64,000 nucleotides of DNA, taken from Oceanospirillum sanctuarii. GTDB lineage: Bacteria > Pseudomonadota > Gammaproteobacteria > Pseudomonadales > Halomonadaceae. Below the pieces are notes generated by a model. The model was not told where the DNA came from. It saw nothing but the letters and a program-made list of their open reading frames with translations, and ran no database searches. The stretch spans positions 641,854 through 705,853 of the forward strand of contig NZ_MTBA01000001.1 of NCBI RefSeq assembly GCF_002150805.1, in the 5' to 3' direction. The position numbers and the translations under genes are program-made. Below are positions 35,345-46,851 of the stretch, piece after piece (position 1 is the first letter of the stretch; each line of letters starts with the position of its first letter).

Positions 35345-38300
35345 ATGAAAACCCTAAAGGCATACTGGTCCCGCTTATCCCTCAAATCCATGATGACATG
35401 GATCTTCACCGCTATTTTTGTTCTGTCTGTTGCTTATGCCGGTGTCGCACTGTGGCTCACCACGCAGAACAACATAAACCGGGCTACTTCTGTTAAAGAG
35501 GCGGAGATACTCACCGGTATTCAGAAACTTAATACCGGTATTCTGCAGGCAGAACTTCAGAGCTATCAGTTACTGCAAACCCGTGACGACAAAGATAAAC
35601 GTCAGCTGATTGCTGCGTTGATTCAGCAGATGGCTGGTATCGATAAAGAGCTGAGTCATATTGAGCCATTACTGCACCCTGAGATGCAGACGGCATTCAA
35701 CACCTTTAACCAACAGTTTGGGCTGTACCGGCAACAGATGTCTCAGTTTCTGGCCCTTTCTGATCAGAACCGAATGACAGAAGCTGAAGGACTTTTTAAC
35801 AAGCCCCTTGGCATCAAAATGTATCTGCGTCAATTGGATGAGCTGCTTAATCAATTGAACAGTCGTCAAAGCACCATTAACGAAGAGGCTAAGGCTATCT
35901 CTGAAGCCTCCCACAAAGATGCACAAGTGGTCATCGCCAGCCTGTTTGCGGTGATGATGCTGATAGGTTATCTGTTTTCCCGTATTACGATCCGAGGGGT
36001 ACGTAAACCTCTTCGCGTTGTCGGCCATGTTATGGAGTCACTGCTCAAACGGGGGCATCAGACGCTGCCGGATAAGTCCCAGTTTCCCGATGAGATCGGC
36101 CAACTGCTCGGTCACGCGGAATATCTGAAAGCAGAACTGCACGAGATTGAAAACCAGCGTTGGATCAAAACCCATATTTCAGAGATCAGTACCCAGCTGC
36201 AGCAACTGGAAGATGTCCGTGAACTGTCTCAACTCTTTCTGAAACTTCTAGCGCCCCTGATTCATCTGGGACAAGGCGTGTTTTATCTGTTTGATGAAGA
36301 TACTGAACAGCTACAACTGATCGGCGGCTATGCCTTTAAAGAGCGTAAACAACTTAATACCCGCCTTAAACCCGGTGAGGGGCTGGTAGGTCAGTGCGCT
36401 CTGGAGCGGGAAGTCATCATTATCACCAACCCACCGGAGGGTTATCTCACCATCAGTTCTGGTTTGGGCGAGGGCAAACCGGCCAATATCGCGGTGTATC
36501 CGGTATCCCACAATGGTCGTCTACTGGCGGTGATTGAGCTGGCCAGCTTCGTGCGCTTTGGTGAGGTAGAACAGGCCTTTATGGAAGGCTTAATGCCGAT
36601 TCTGGCGATGAACCTTGAAATTCTGGAGCGCAGTCAGAGAACCCGTCAGCTGCTGGAAGAAAGCCAGCATCAGGCAGACAAAATGGAGCGTCAGGCCGCA
36701 CAACTGGAAGAACAGACCGTTGAGATGGAAGCTCAGCAGCGCGAGATTAAAGCTGCAGAGGAGCGCAGCCGTCAGATTCTGGAAGCGGTTAAAAGCGGTA
36801 TCGTCGGTTTGGATCGTGACGGTAATATCACCTTTGCCAATCCCGCAGCATACGAAAGTCTGGGTTATGACGAGGCGGAATTCCTTGGTCAACCTTTTAG
36901 TCGTCTTCTGCAGTTCGCTGATGCCAATGGTAATCCGCAGGCGATTGATGAGACCGCAATCTACCGGACTACACAGGATGGTGAACCCCGCAGTAGCGAC
37001 GATGAGGTGCTCTGGAAAAAAAATCAGCTCGCGTTACCCGTGGAGTATTCCGCAAGCCCTGTGTTCTCCAATAACCATCTGACCGGTGCGGTAGTGGTGT
37101 ATCGGGATATTACGGAGCGCAAACAGGCCGAAATGGCTCTGAGCGACGCCGCTGAAGAACAAGCGGCAATTTTTGAGTCCGCCACCCTTGCCATCGTATT
37201 GTTGAAAAATCGCGTTGTGCAGCGGGCGAACAGCAAGCTGGCGGAGCTTTTTAACTGTCCTCACGAGAAACTGATCGGTCAGAATACCCGTGCCTGGTAC
37301 CCGAATGAAGAAGCTTATGAACTGGGCGGTGTAGCCTATGGTGAACTGGCAAGGGGAGAGGTGCACCAACGCGAGCAACAGCTGATGCGCAGTGACGGCA
37401 CCTTGTTCTGGTGCCACCTCAGCAGTCGGGCGATCGACTCCAGTGATCTGTCCAAAGGTACTGTGTGGATGCTGGAGGACATCTCTGAGCGTAAAGAGTC
37501 GGAAGAGAAGGTTAATGCCTATTTTGAGAACTCCAGCGATGGCCTATTAGTCCTAAGCCCGGACAGAGGCTTCATTCATGCAAACAAACGTGCCGCTGAA
37601 ATTTATGGTTTTGATGATCTTGATGCCCTGCTGAAATGCGGGCCTATTGATCTGTCACCGAAGTATCAGCCGGATGGCGAGTTATCCAGCGAAAAAGGCA
37701 AAAACCATGTGGCAAACGCACTTTCGCAAAGTGAGCCTTATCGATTCGACTGGTTGCACCTCACAGCGAAAGGGAAGGAGGTACCCTGCGAGATCACTCT
37801 GGTTCCCATCACTCTGAAGGGCAAGCCTAATCTGATTGTCAGTGTCAGGGATATTACCGAGCGCAAAGCCGCTGAAAGAGAGATGCTTAAAGCCAAAGAG
37901 CTGGCAGAAGAAGCCACTCAGGCGAAAAGTGATTTTCTGGCCAATATGAGCCATGAGATACGAACCCCCATGAATGCGATCATAGGAATGTCGCATCTGG
38001 CTCTGCAAACCAATCTCGACAGCCAGCAGCGTAACTACGTGGAGAAAGTCCACAGCGCGGGAGAAAACCTTCTGGGCATCATCAATGAGATTCTGGATTT
38101 CTCCAAAATCGAAGCCGGTAAAATGTCCCTTGAGGCAACAGAATTCCATCTGGATGATGTGATGGATCATCTGGCCAATCTATTGGCCATCAAAACAGAG
38201 GAGAAGGGACTTGAACTTCTCTTTAACACCCGGCCGGAATTACCCTCAGCATTAATTGGCGACCCTCTTAAGTTGGGGCAAATCCTGACGAATCTTGCTA

Positions 38301-40066
38301 ATAATGCGGTTAAATTCACCGAACAGGGCGAGATTGTTATCAGTATTTCGGAACGTCAGGTGGTCGATAATGAAGTCGAGTTGCATTTTGAAGTCCGTGA
38401 TACCGGTATTGGGATGACAGAAGAACAGCTCGGCAAGCTGTTCAAAAGCTTCAGTCAGGCCGACGCTTCAACAACCCGTAAATACGGTGGCACCGGCTTG
38501 GGTCTTGTGATCTGTAAAAAGCTGGTGGAACTGATGGATGGCGAGATCTGGGTGGAAAGTGAATACGGTAAAGGAACCAGTTTCCATTTCACTGCACGTT
38601 TCCGACTGCAGAGTAACCCACTGCCACGGCGCATGTACCGGTCGGATGAGCTGAAGGATCTTCGCGTACTCGTCGTCGATGATAACCCCTCTGCGGGCGA
38701 GATTATCGCTCGCCTGATTCAGAGCTTTGGCATGAAGCCGGACATCGTCAGCTGCGGCCTCGAGGCTGAAAAACGCATTCTTGCCGGAGACACCTTTGAT
38801 CTGCTGTTGATCGACTGGAAAATGCCAGAGCAGGATGGGGTGCAGACTCTGAAAGCTCTGAAGGAGAATAGCGATATTCAATGCCCACCAGCCATCATGA
38901 TTACCGGCTATAACAGGGAAGAAGCGCTGGCAACGGCTAAGGCGCATCAGGTGAAGTTTGCTGCAGTGATGACCAAACCTGTGACGGCATCTAACCTGCT
39001 GGAGGCGATAGGACATGCTCTGGATAAAGGTGTCGTTCTGGAAGCAGAGACTCAGCAGCAGGCGACCGCATCCGATATCGATTTGTCAGGTAAACGTATC
39101 CTGCTGGTGGAAGACAACCCGATGAACCAGGAGCTGGCGCTGGAGCTGTTGCGACAGGGCGGTATGGATGTTGAATTAGCGAACAATGGTCAGGAAGCCC
39201 TCAATAGGCTGCAAGAGGATACAGCATTTGATCTGGTGCTGATGGATTGTCAGATGCCGGTTATGGATGGCTACGAAGCCACAAGACAGATCAGAAGCAC
39301 CACGGAGCTGGCGCAATTGCCCATTATCGCCATGACCGCGAACGCCATGAGCGGCGACAAAGAAAAGGTACTTGAAGCTGGAATGAACGATCATCTGGGC
39401 AAGCCTATCGATGTTGACCTGATGTATCGCCTGATAGCCAAATGGACTAAACGGGCGGATAACACTGAAAACACCCCGAACCCATTTTCCGGCCTTTATG
39501 GCATCAATACAGAACTGGGTCTGAACAACATGATTCAGGACGCTGAACTCTATCAGCGTATGCTGATCATGTTCTACGAAAGCCAGAAAGCGTTTAGGGA
39601 GAACTTTGAAGCGGCCTGTAATGACCCGGACCAGACAGCAGCGGGGCGCTACCTGCATACCCTGAAGGGAACCGCTGCCACCATAGGGGCTGAACAGCTC
39701 TATCAGCTGGCAGCTCCACTGGAACACTTGTGTCTGGAGCTATCTCCTGATGATGAGACGTTCCAATCGCAACTGGCAGAAATGGAAACGGAACTGAACA
39801 AGGTAATTTCCGGAATTGAAGCGCGCTTTGCCTCTGGCGATCAAAAAGAGCAAAGGGATGATTATCCGCGACACAAAGCACAAGCGGAGTTTGATGAACT
39901 GGTACGTTTACTGAAAGAAAGCGATGCGGAGGCGATTGAACATCTGGAAAATCTGCAAAAGCATCTTAGCCCTGAGGAAACGTGCAAACTTAAACCTCTG
40001 ATCAGGGCGGTTGAAGCCTTCGATTTTGATCAGGCCCTTGAGTTTCTGCAGGAGCATCCGTTCTGA
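35345..40066 (+). CDS. Hybrid sensor histidine kinase (TM-GAF-PAS-PAS-PAS-HisKA-HATPase-REC-REC-Hpt)
   Basis: This is a 1573-residue membrane kinase that can run a complete internal phosphorelay. Two transmembrane helices (about 16-36 and 197-216) enclose a helical periplasmic sensor; a HAMP-like linker, a GAF domain (about 290-430) and a Gln/Glu-rich coiled coil (about 430-475) follow. Three PAS domains (about 475-600, 605-720, 720-845) end in the usual I-T-E-R-K or I-S-E-R-K motifs. HisKA has phospho-His870 in [11 protein letters not shown]; HATPase_c is about 930-1090. Receiver 1 has Asp1157, receiver 2 has Asp1301, and Hpt has His1438 (L-H-T-L-K-G-T-A). The C-terminal tail is acidic. The ATG follows GGACTCCGCC. 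Only 2 bases separate its stop from the CheB-CheR gene, so both are in one operon with the HD-GYP regulator. Confidence 0.95.
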   Translation: MKTLKAYWSRLSLKSMMTWIFTAIFVLSVAYAGVALWLTTQNNINRATSVKEAEILTGIQKLNTGILQAELQSYQLLQTRDDKDKRQLIAALIQQMAGIDKELSHIEPLLHPEMQTAFNTFNQQFGLYRQQMSQFLALSDQNRMTEAEGLFNKPLGIKMYLRQLDELLNQLNSRQSTINEEAKAISEASHKDAQVVIASLFAVMMLIGYLFSRITIRGVRKPLRVVGHVMESLLKRGHQTLPDKSQFPDEIGQLLGHAEYLKAELHEIENQRWIKTHISEISTQLQQLEDVRELSQLFLKLLAPLIHLGQGVFYLFDEDTEQLQLIGGYAFKERKQLNTRLKPGEGLVGQCALEREVIIITNPPEGYLTISSGLGEGKPANIAVYPVSHNGRLLAVIELASFVRFGEVEQAFMEGLMPILAMNLEILERSQRTRQLLEESQHQADKMERQAAQLEEQTVEMEAQQREIKAAEERSRQILEAVKSGIVGLDRDGNITFANPAAYESLGYDEAEFLGQPFSRLLQFADANGNPQAIDETAIYRTTQDGEPRSSDDEVLWKKNQLALPVEYSASPVFSNNHLTGAVVVYRDITERKQAEMALSDAAEEQAAIFESATLAIVLLKNRVVQRANSKLAELFNCPHEKLIGQNTRAWYPNEEAYELGGVAYGELARGEVHQREQQLMRSDGTLFWCHLSSRAIDSSDLSKGTVWMLEDISERKESEEKVNAYFENSSDGLLVLSPDRGFIHANKRAAEIYGFDDLDALLKCGPIDLSPKYQPDGELSSEKGKNHVANALSQSEPYRFDWLHLTAKGKEVPCEITLVPITLKGKPNLIVSVRDITERKAAEREMLKAKELAEEATQAKSDFLANMSHEIRTPMNAIIGMSHLALQTNLDSQQRNYVEKVHSAGENLLGIINEILDFSKIEAGKMSLEATEFHLDDVMDHLANLLAIKTEEKGLELLFNTRPELPSALIGDPLKLGQILTNLANNAVKFTEQGEIVISISERQVVDNEVELHFEVRDTGIGMTEEQLGKLFKSFSQADASTTRKYGGTGLGLVICKKLVELMDGEIWVESEYGKGTSFHFTARFRLQSNPLPRRMYRSDELKDLRVLVVDDNPSAGEIIARLIQSFGMKPDIVSCGLEAEKRILAGDTFDLLLIDWKMPEQDGVQTLKALKENSDIQCPPAIMITGYNREEALATAKAHQVKFAAVMTKPVTASNLLEAIGHALDKGVVLEAETQQQATASDIDLSGKRILLVEDNPMNQELALELLRQGGMDVELANNGQEALNRLQEDTAFDLVLMDCQMPVMDGYEATRQIRSTTELAQLPIIAMTANAMSGDKEKVLEAGMNDHLGKPIDVDLMYRLIAKWTKRADNTENTPNPFSGLYGINTELGLNNMIQDAELYQRMLIMFYESQKAFRENFEAACNDPDQTAAGRYLHTLKGTAATIGAEQLYQLAAPLEHLCLELSPDDETFQSQLAEMETELNKVISGIEARFASGDQKEQRDDYPRHKAQAEFDELVRLLKESDAEAIEHLENLQKHLSPEETCKLKPLIRAVEAFDFDQALEFLQEHPF

Positions 40067-40068
40067 GC

Positions 40069-41703
40069 ATGAGTACAATCGCCCAATTATCCGGGGATAC
40101 AGCACTCCAGACAGAGTCTGAACCGCTAAAGCGGGTGATAGGAATCGGCGCATCAGCAGGCGGACTGGATGGTTTTTTGTCGCTTTTTTCGGCGTTGCCG
40201 GTTATCCCGGATACTGCAGTCATCATTGCACAGCACATGGCCAGAGATGAACATGCTCAACTGGTTCTAAGCCTGCTAAATCGCGAGGGGCTTTGGCCCG
40301 CTCAGATCCCGAAAACCAGTACGCCTCTTCAGGGAGGACACCTCTACCTGTTACCTGCTGAGAAGGATGGGGTTGTACTGGATGGTCTCCTGATGCTGGA
40401 AACTCCCTCCAATGACAGCTATTCCAGCCCCTCCGTAAACCGCTTGTTTCGTTCACTGTCGGATCAGTACGGGGCCAGATTGTTGGGCGTTGTTCTTTCC
40501 GGCGCAGGTTCTGACGGCGCATCGGGCTGTCGTGCTATCAAACAGGCGGGAGGCGAAGTCTGGCTGCAATCACCAACCGAAGCCGCCTATAACTCTATGC
40601 CCTTATCTGCAGCAGATGCTGTAAAGCCTGACTTTGTCGGCACTATTGCCGAACTTGCCCACGAACTTCACCAATTAACACATACCGTCGATTCCTCCCG
40701 GATACTGCCCCCCTCGCTGAATGGAAAGGATCAAACTCAGCTCATTTCGGCAGTAAAGGCACAAAACAATGTTTTTACAGGAAAGTCCCGCTCTGACTCA
40801 ATAGCGCTCCAATCAGACTCAAAAGCGTTCCAATCAGACAAGGCTCTGGGATTAAGCCCCTGCGATGAGGGCAACTTCGGGGAGTTAGAACAGATTACAG
40901 CGCTGATCTTTGAGCACACAGGTATCGATTTTGCCGGCTATAAACGGGAAACCCTGTTAAGACGGCTGGAAAAACGTAAATCTCAGGTCATAAGTAAAGT
41001 CGGCAATAAAAGCACTCAACCGGAGTATCTGGATTATCTGCAACAGCATCCCAGTGAACTTGAGATTCTTGAACAGTGTCTCTTGGTTTCCGTGTCATCC
41101 TTCTTTCGGGATGCCGAGGTTTTCCAGTGTCTGAAACCAGCCATTGCATCGCAGGTAGCGCATAAAAGAGAGCAGATTGCCTTGGGCAAGGACTCTGCAG
41201 TCTTCAGAATTCTGGTGGCGGGTTGCGCAACCGGCGAAGAGGCATATTCATTGGCGATGCTTTGCCGACAACTGGAGCTGACAATCCCCGTTGAGATCAC
41301 AGCCGTAGATCTCAACCGTGAAGCACTTCAGATCGCAGAAAAGGGGCGTTATCCGGCTAAGAAAGTCTCTGAACTGCCGCAAGAGCTGCTGAATCGATAC
41401 TTTGATCGGCTTGGTGATGAATACCAGGTCAAAAACCTGCTTAAAGAAAAAGTACGTTTTATTCAGGGAGATATCTTTACCAAATATTCAGATCATCTCT
41501 TTGATTTGGTCTCCTGCCGCAACCTCATGATCTATCTTAAAAGAGAGCAGCAGGATGAACTGGTCGCTCATCTGCACGAACAGATGAAGGCCAACTCAAC
41601 ACTGGTTATCGGACTAACAGAATCATTAAGCCCTGTTGGCCAGCAGCTGTTTTTAACGACAGATTATTTTCATCGGATTTTCAGACGCCGCAAAACTGAC
41701 TGA
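40069..41703 (+). CDS. CheB-CheR fusion protein (methylesterase + methyltransferase)
   Basis: The 544-residue product has an N-terminal CheB methylesterase domain without a receiver domain. Its catalytic triad is Ser29 (G-A-S-A-G-G), His56 (A-Q-H-M) and Asp149 (G-A-G-S-D-G-A). A Ser/Asp/Gln-rich linker (about 225-265) has short repeats. The CheR methyltransferase follows (about 280-540), with S-S-F-F-R-D near 343-348, the SAM-binding V-A-G-C-A-T-G-E-E-A-Y-S-L-A near 383 and S-C-R-N-L-M-I-Y-L near 482. Fusions of this kind usually continue into PAS/kinase domains; this one stops after CheR, with the kinase in the preceding gene. Its substrate (a chemoreceptor or the neighbouring kinase) is not known. 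Confidence 0.93.
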   Translation: MSTIAQLSGDTALQTESEPLKRVIGIGASAGGLDGFLSLFSALPVIPDTAVIIAQHMARDEHAQLVLSLLNREGLWPAQIPKTSTPLQGGHLYLLPAEKDGVVLDGLLMLETPSNDSYSSPSVNRLFRSLSDQYGARLLGVVLSGAGSDGASGCRAIKQAGGEVWLQSPTEAAYNSMPLSAADAVKPDFVGTIAELAHELHQLTHTVDSSRILPPSLNGKDQTQLISAVKAQNNVFTGKSRSDSIALQSDSKAFQSDKALGLSPCDEGNFGELEQITALIFEHTGIDFAGYKRETLLRRLEKRKSQVISKVGNKSTQPEYLDYLQQHPSELEILEQCLLVSVSSFFRDAEVFQCLKPAIASQVAHKREQIALGKDSAVFRILVAGCATGEEAYSLAMLCRQLELTIPVEITAVDLNREALQIAEKGRYPAKKVSELPQELLNRYFDRLGDEYQVKNLLKEKVRFIQGDIFTKYSDHLFDLVSCRNLMIYLKREQQDELVAHLHEQMKANSTLVIGLTESLSPVGQQLFLTTDYFHRIFRRRKTD

Positions 41704-41740
41704 CCTGTGGTGTAACCCGAGGCAATAGGAGTGTTGTTTT

Positions 41741-42937
41741 ATGACATTAGCGGGCGGACATTGGATCGAGAAACCCACCATTCTGGTTGTCGATGACACA
41801 CCTGACAACCTGACATTGATGTCCGGTTTATTAAAAGACCAGTACAGAATAAAAGTATCCAACAGGGGCGCAAAAGCGCTGGAGATCGCATCAACGCAGC
41901 CGCAACCGGATCTTATTTTGCTGGATATCATGATGCCCGAAATGGATGGCTACGAAGTCTGCGAGCAACTTAAGGCCAACCCTGAAACCGCTCACATTCC
42001 AGTGATTTTTCTGACCGCTAAAACCGAAACGGAAGATGAAGCCCATGGTTTAGATCTCGGTGCAGAAGATTACCTGACCAAACCCGTCAATCCGGCGATT
42101 CTTATGGCCCGGGTTAAAAATCATCTGCAACTCAAATCCCATGCGGATTTTCTTAGGGATAAAAACCTGTTTCTGGAACAGGAGGTACGTCGCAGAACTC
42201 AGGAGGTGACCCAGGTTCAGGATGTGACCATCATGGTTCTGGCCTCTCTGGCGGAGACACGGGATTCTGACACCGGCAACCATATTCGCCGAACCCAGTA
42301 TTATGTTCGCGCACTGGCGGAAAAACTCCGGGATGAGCCTCAGTACCAGACCTTACTGACCGATCAATACATCGACATTCTGTTCAAATCGGCACCACTG
42401 CATGATATCGGCAAGGTAGGGATTCCTGATCGTATTTTGCTTAAGCCGGGGCCTTTTGAGGAAGATGAATTTGAGATTATGAAGCGGCACCCTCTGTTGG
42501 GACGCAATGCAATCGAACATGCCGAAGCTCAGTTAGGCATCGAAGTGGACTTCCTGAAAGTCGCAAAAGAGATCGCCTACAGCCATCAGGAAAAGTGGGA
42601 TGGCAGTGGTTATCCCGAAGGTCTGAAAGGCGAGGATATTCCCCTATGCGCACGACTGATGGCGCTGGCGGACGTTTATGACGCCCTGATCTGTCGACGG
42701 GTCTACAAAGAACCCATGCCCCATGAGGAAGCCGTTGAGATCATCAAGCAAGGCAGTGGCAGCCATTTTGATCCGATTCTGGTGAAACACTTTGAAGCGA
42801 TCCAACAGGAGTTCACCGCGATTGCTGCTCGTTTCGCCGATAACGATGAAGATCTCAGGCAAAAAGCCAATCAACTTGAAGAGTTTCGGGCTGTGGCTCT
42901 GGACGGAATGCAACCCAAACAACCGGAATGTTCATAG
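41741..42937 (+). CDS. Response regulator with HD-GYP output domain (putative cyclic-di-GMP phosphodiesterase)
   Basis: The 398-residue product has a receiver domain (about 12-130) with phospho-acceptor Asp62 (L-L-D-I-M-M-P-E-M-D-G) and Lys in T-K-P. A coiled linker is followed by an HD-GYP domain (about 165-370) with the metal-binding His221-Asp222 (P-L-H-D-I-G-K-V-G-I-P-D), H-Q-E-K-W-D-G and the GYP triplet at 290-292. All key residues are present, so it should hydrolyse cyclic di-GMP when phosphorylated. It is 37 bases downstream of the CheB-CheR gene and is the likely output of the hybrid kinase operon (inference). The next gene is convergent. Confidence 0.93.
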   Translation: MTLAGGHWIEKPTILVVDDTPDNLTLMSGLLKDQYRIKVSNRGAKALEIASTQPQPDLILLDIMMPEMDGYEVCEQLKANPETAHIPVIFLTAKTETEDEAHGLDLGAEDYLTKPVNPAILMARVKNHLQLKSHADFLRDKNLFLEQEVRRRTQEVTQVQDVTIMVLASLAETRDSDTGNHIRRTQYYVRALAEKLRDEPQYQTLLTDQYIDILFKSAPLHDIGKVGIPDRILLKPGPFEEDEFEIMKRHPLLGRNAIEHAEAQLGIEVDFLKVAKEIAYSHQEKWDGSGYPEGLKGEDIPLCARLMALADVYDALICRRVYKEPMPHEEAVEIIKQGSGSHFDPILVKHFEAIQQEFTAIAARFADNDEDLRQKANQLEEFRAVALDGMQPKQPECS

Positions 42938-43021
42938 CGGTTCTTGCCGTAGCCTAGGCGGTCGAGATCACTGGCCTCTTGAAATCCCTGACTTGATGGC
43001 ATCCTTTGATTATGAGGATAC

Positions 43022-44443
43022 TTAGGCTTCAGTGGCAAACAGCGTATCGAAAAGCACCGAAAGCGCTTTTTTTCTATCCGCTGTCAGTGGCTGAGCAAAA
43101 CTCAGGCGAAGATAGTTGTTATAAAGCCCATGGGCTGAAAACAGAGTGCCCGGGGTCAGCAGAATCCCTTGCTCCCTGAGGGATCGATAGGCTTTCTGAC
43201 TATCACAGCTTTCCGGTAACTGAACCCAGATACACAAACCACCTTCCGGCTGACTGAACAAGACTCTGTCTCCCCAGTTATTCGCCAGCAGATTGATCAG
43301 TTCATCTCTCTGTTCCCGCAGTTTTAAGCGGAACTGATTCAAATGACGCCGGTAATGTCCTTCTGAAATAAACTGAGCCAATCCTTCCTGAACCGCCTGA
43401 GGGCTGGCCAGTTGGGTAATCAGCTTCATCTGAACCGCTTTGTTATGCAAAGGTCCGGCAAGGATCCAGCCCAGGCGCAAATCCCGGGACAGACTTTTTG
43501 AGAAAGAACCGCAAAGAATGACACGCTGTTCATCACTATTATCCAGAGACTTTAAGGGGCGGGTAGAGGGGGATGAAAATGCCAGATCCCCGTAAATATC
43601 ATCTTCAATCAACCAGAAGTCATGCTCTGTCGCCAAAGACAACAAGCGTTTTCTGCAGTCATCACTCAGACAGGCTCCTGCCGGGGTTCCGAAATTCGGT
43701 GTCACCACACAGGCTTTAATCGGCCAGTGTGTCAACTTTTCCGCCAGTTCATCAACATCCAGACCATGAGCAGAATCTGATGAAATCTCGATAATATTCA
43801 GCCCCAGATGCTCCATGATCTGCAGCACACCATAAAAGGCCGGTGATTCAACGGCAACGGTATCCCCGGGTTGGCAGGTCGACATCAACGCAATAAACAG
43901 ACTGTGCTGGCATCCCGTTGTGATACAAATCTCGTCAGCAGAAACCATTAACTGCCGGTAGCGAAACTGGTCGGAAAGGGCTGCCCGAAGGGATGCTTTA
44001 CCGGCAGGCTCATCGTAATAACCGGATTTCTGTTCTGGCTTATGACGCATCTGACGGCTGATCAGGCGATTAAGCACGATGAGTTGTGATGAGGCATCTT
44101 CCTGATCTGCAGCGGGCAGAATATCGAAGGCGGCACTTCGGGTCATGATGTCCTGAAAAATTGCCGGAACGGAGACAGGCGCTGGCACCTTAGGCGTATC
44201 AACCCGAATCGGCTTAGGCCGCTCCTGCTCAGGATAACGCACAAAATAACCGGATTTTGGCTGAGCCTGTACCCAGCGATCCGCTTCAAGACGGTGCAGC
44301 GCATGCAGCACAGTGGCTTTGGACAGCTCATAGTGACTACAGAGCTTTCGGATTGAGGGCAGGCGATCCCCGCTTTTAAGATAGCCGGAGCGTATCTGCT
44401 GTTTCAGTTCCTGCTCAAGTGCCTCATAACGATAGCGGGGCAT
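43022..44443 (-). CDS. MocR/PdxR-type regulator (GntR HTH fused to aminotransferase-like domain)
   Basis: The 473-residue product has an N-terminal GntR winged helix (1-75: L-K-S-G-D-R-L-P-S-I-R-K-L, S-K-A-T-V-L-H-A-L). The PLP-dependent class I aminotransferase fold is at about 120-470. The PLP-binding Lys316 sits in G-S-F-S-K-S-L-S-R-D-L-R-L-G-W, and the expected I-E-D-D-I-Y-G-D segment lies near 278. Regulators of this type sense PLP or amino-compounds and are often autogenous. No obvious metabolic target gene is adjacent; the divergent neighbour is a chemoreceptor. Direct repeats just upstream may be its operator. Confidence 0.93.
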   Translation of the reverse strand: MPRYRYEALEQELKQQIRSGYLKSGDRLPSIRKLCSHYELSKATVLHALHRLEADRWVQAQPKSGYFVRYPEQERPKPIRVDTPKVPAPVSVPAIFQDIMTRSAAFDILPAADQEDASSQLIVLNRLISRQMRHKPEQKSGYYDEPAGKASLRAALSDQFRYRQLMVSADEICITTGCQHSLFIALMSTCQPGDTVAVESPAFYGVLQIMEHLGLNIIEISSDSAHGLDVDELAEKLTHWPIKACVVTPNFGTPAGACLSDDCRKRLLSLATEHDFWLIEDDIYGDLAFSSPSTRPLKSLDNSDEQRVILCGSFSKSLSRDLRLGWILAGPLHNKAVQMKLITQLASPQAVQEGLAQFISEGHYRRHLNQFRLKLREQRDELINLLANNWGDRVLFSQPEGGLCIWVQLPESCDSQKAYRSLREQGILLTPGTLFSAHGLYNNYLRLSFAQPLTADRKKALSVLFDTLFATEA

Positions 44444-44812
44444 AATCTGCGCCTTCTCAGTAGCCTGGGGAAGTTTTTAGTTTCAAATTGATCGAAAACC
44501 GAACAATTGACCAAAGACAGGCATTGTACCTCTATCTATCTGTTTTTTAACATCTGTGCTTATCCCAGGTTCATAGACTCGTATTTAAGCGTAAGAACTG
44601 TTTGTCGAGCATAAGAAATGAGAAGTAATTTCATCAACTACATAAGTCAGCTTAAGGTCTGACGCAATGTAATAAAAATGTAATATTTAACAGTGAAAGA
44701 TTTAGTCAGAATCTAAACCCCTCTGTGCTCGACCGACCAAATATCCGATGCTTAATCCCTGATTTTTGTAGGATCTTCCTATGGTTTACCCCGCATCAAT
44801 AGGGACTCATCG
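44444..44812. other. Divergent regulatory region between MocR-type gene and chemoreceptor
   Basis: This 369-base AT-rich non-coding region includes the candidate MocR operator repeats (44486-44512). Several TAAT/ATGTAATA-type AT-rich tracts occur around 44660-44700. No coding frame with a ribosome-binding site was found. Confidence 0.6.
44486..44512. promoter_or_regulatory. Direct repeat AATTGAYC, candidate MocR-type operator
   Basis: AATTGATC (44486-44493) and AATTGACC (44505-44512) are repeated with 19-bp periodicity, about two helical turns, 43-69 bases upstream of the regulator start. Paired direct repeats are typical MocR-family binding sites. The role is inferred. Confidence 0.35.
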
Positions 44813-46663
44813 ATGACAATAAAACAAAAACTTTTGCTCAATACCTCTGCTGTTGCCATCGCCATGGTGGCGATGTTCTCTCTGCTATTCTGGACCACAG
44901 GACAGATTGAAGAGCTCGGCCATGGCGAAGCGCTGGCAATGGAATTACAGACCGATATTCTTGAGATGCGGAAAGATGAAAAGGACTTTATCACTCGTCA
45001 TAACCACAAATATGTTGAACACTTCGACGAGAAAGCAGCCCACCTTGATCAGGTCGTTGTTCAACTGAAGCACCTGTCCGACGCCTACGACCTTAACATC
45101 ACGGAACTGGACGGCTTTAAACAGAGTTTTAAAAACTATCAGACACGCTTTCATGCCGTCGTAAAGGCTAAAGAAGAGATCGGCTTAGACCACAATTCAG
45201 GCCTACGCGGACAACTTCGCTCCAGCATCCACGAGGCAGAAAAGTTACTTGTGGCTGATAACGATAAAGACACCCTGATCGATCTGCTGCAGCTTCGCCG
45301 CCATGAAAAAGACTTTATGCTTCGTCTTGATATGAAGTATGCCGTTAAGTTTGATCAGGGTATTGCAGACCTGAAGTCTGACCTTGAATTTAGTACTACA
45401 GATTCCTCCGTGCTAAAAGCATTAATGGCTTATGAAACCCAGTTCAGAGCCTATGTTGCAGCGAATCAAAAACTTGGACTTGATAGCTATTCCGGTCTGC
45501 AAAGTCAGATGCGGGAGAGCGTTCATCAGGTTGAAACTCTGTTGGGCCCAACCCTTGAAAAAATTCAGACCGAACTGGATGCTAATCTGCAACATGCCAG
45601 AATGATGGGGATTCTGCTGTTTATCTCCCTGATGGGAATCATTCTGCTGATCTCATACTTTATTGGCCGCTCTGTATTTCTGCCGATTCAGAAAATTCAG
45701 CAGGATATTCGTAATATCGATACCCATCGTGACCTGAGTCTGCGAGTACATCATCAGGGGAATGATGAGATCAGCCAAATGGCACAGACGCTAAATGTAA
45801 TGCTGGAAGGCTTCCAGAAGGTGATCACACAGGTTAATCGTGCGGTGATCAAGATGAACGAACGCACCGAACAGCTTTCGGCCAATGCCAACAGCACATC
45901 TGCAGAGCTGCAACGCCAACTGTCTGAAACAGACCAGATCGCCGCAGCGGTAACCGAGATGGTTTCAACCATCGAAGAAGTCGCCCGTAATACTGAATCT
46001 ATGGCGGAAAATGCCCAGACAACCCATAACGATGCCCTGAACAGCCAGAAAAAGGTTCAGGTTATCATTAACAACATCCACAGCATGTCCGACCGTCTGG
46101 AAGGCTCTGCAGACTCTGTTAACGAGCTGTCCCAGCAAAGTCAGACAATTGGCAACGTACTGAATGTGATTCAGGAGATTGCAGAACAAACCAACCTGCT
46201 GGCTCTGAACGCTGCGATTGAGGCTGCCCGTGCAGGTGAACAGGGAAGAGGCTTTGCAGTGGTAGCAGATGAAGTACGCGCGCTTGCTGGGCGTACCAGT
46301 GATGCGACCCACGAAATATCAGGCATCATAGGCTCTCTGCAGAATAAAACGGACAGCATAGTTTCCCTCATTACCCATTCAAGAGAAGAGGGGATTAACA
46401 GCCGTGAACAAGCCGTCTTTGCAGATGAAGCTCTGCGCGGGATCACACAGGATGTAACACACATTTCTGATCGTGCGGCACAAATTGCGGCGGCGATTGA
46501 AGAGCAGAGTTGCGTCGCCAACGAAGTCGGTCAAAACGTGATCAATGTACGGGATATTACCGAGGCGGCAGCGGCATCCGTAAGACATAACGCTGAAGCC
46601 AGTCATGAAATATCAGAAGAAGCTGACCATCTGTATCAGGTCGTTTCTGAGTTCAAGGTATAG
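44813..46663 (+). CDS. Methyl-accepting chemotaxis protein with HBM (helical bimodular) sensor domain
   Basis: The 616-residue product has a first transmembrane helix (about 8-29), then a periplasmic HBM domain (about 35-258) with two parallel modules. Each has an R-x-x-E-K-D-F motif ([16 protein letters not shown]) and an I-G-L-D/L-G-L-D...G-L segment. The second transmembrane helix (about 264-286) and HAMP follow, then the long signalling hairpin with the conserved tip [19 protein letters not shown] near 456. HBM receptors such as McpS bind organic acids; the ligand here is unknown. No C-terminal CheR-tether pentapeptide is seen. A strong terminator follows. Confidence 0.94.
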   Translation: MTIKQKLLLNTSAVAIAMVAMFSLLFWTTGQIEELGHGEALAMELQTDILEMRKDEKDFITRHNHKYVEHFDEKAAHLDQVVVQLKHLSDAYDLNITELDGFKQSFKNYQTRFHAVVKAKEEIGLDHNSGLRGQLRSSIHEAEKLLVADNDKDTLIDLLQLRRHEKDFMLRLDMKYAVKFDQGIADLKSDLEFSTTDSSVLKALMAYETQFRAYVAANQKLGLDSYSGLQSQMRESVHQVETLLGPTLEKIQTELDANLQHARMMGILLFISLMGIILLISYFIGRSVFLPIQKIQQDIRNIDTHRDLSLRVHHQGNDEISQMAQTLNVMLEGFQKVITQVNRAVIKMNERTEQLSANANSTSAELQRQLSETDQIAAAVTEMVSTIEEVARNTESMAENAQTTHNDALNSQKKVQVIINNIHSMSDRLEGSADSVNELSQQSQTIGNVLNVIQEIAEQTNLLALNAAIEAARAGEQGRGFAVVADEVRALAGRTSDATHEISGIIGSLQNKTDSIVSLITHSREEGINSREQAVFADEALRGITQDVTHISDRAAQIAAAIEEQSCVANEVGQNVINVRDITEAAAASVRHNAEASHEISEEADHLYQVVSEFKV

Positions 46664-46745
46664 CCGTTCAGAAGAGAGGCTTACCAAAACCTGCCAGCAC
46701 TTTTCTCCTGCCAGCACTATTCTTAAGTTCCGTACCGATATTAGA

Positions 46746-46776
46746 GGGAGTTTTCATTCAGAAAACTCCCTTTTTT
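46746..46776 (+). terminator. Strong rho-independent terminator after the chemoreceptor
   Basis: A perfect 10-bp stem GGGAGTTTTC (46746-46755) with GAAAACTCCC (46761-46770), 5-nt loop, is followed by six T. Confidence 0.92.
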
Positions 46777-46851
46777 GTCGCGATGTTGGGGAAGTCACAT
46801 ATAGAAATATCAAGTCTGAGGGAAAACGAATCAGGAAAAATAAAGCCCAAT

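Noticed and set aside
44713-44740. Possible sigma28 (FliA) promoter for the chemoreceptor, TAAA followed by CCGACCAA
   Set aside because: Spacing is one base short and the second box matches only about five of eight consensus positions.
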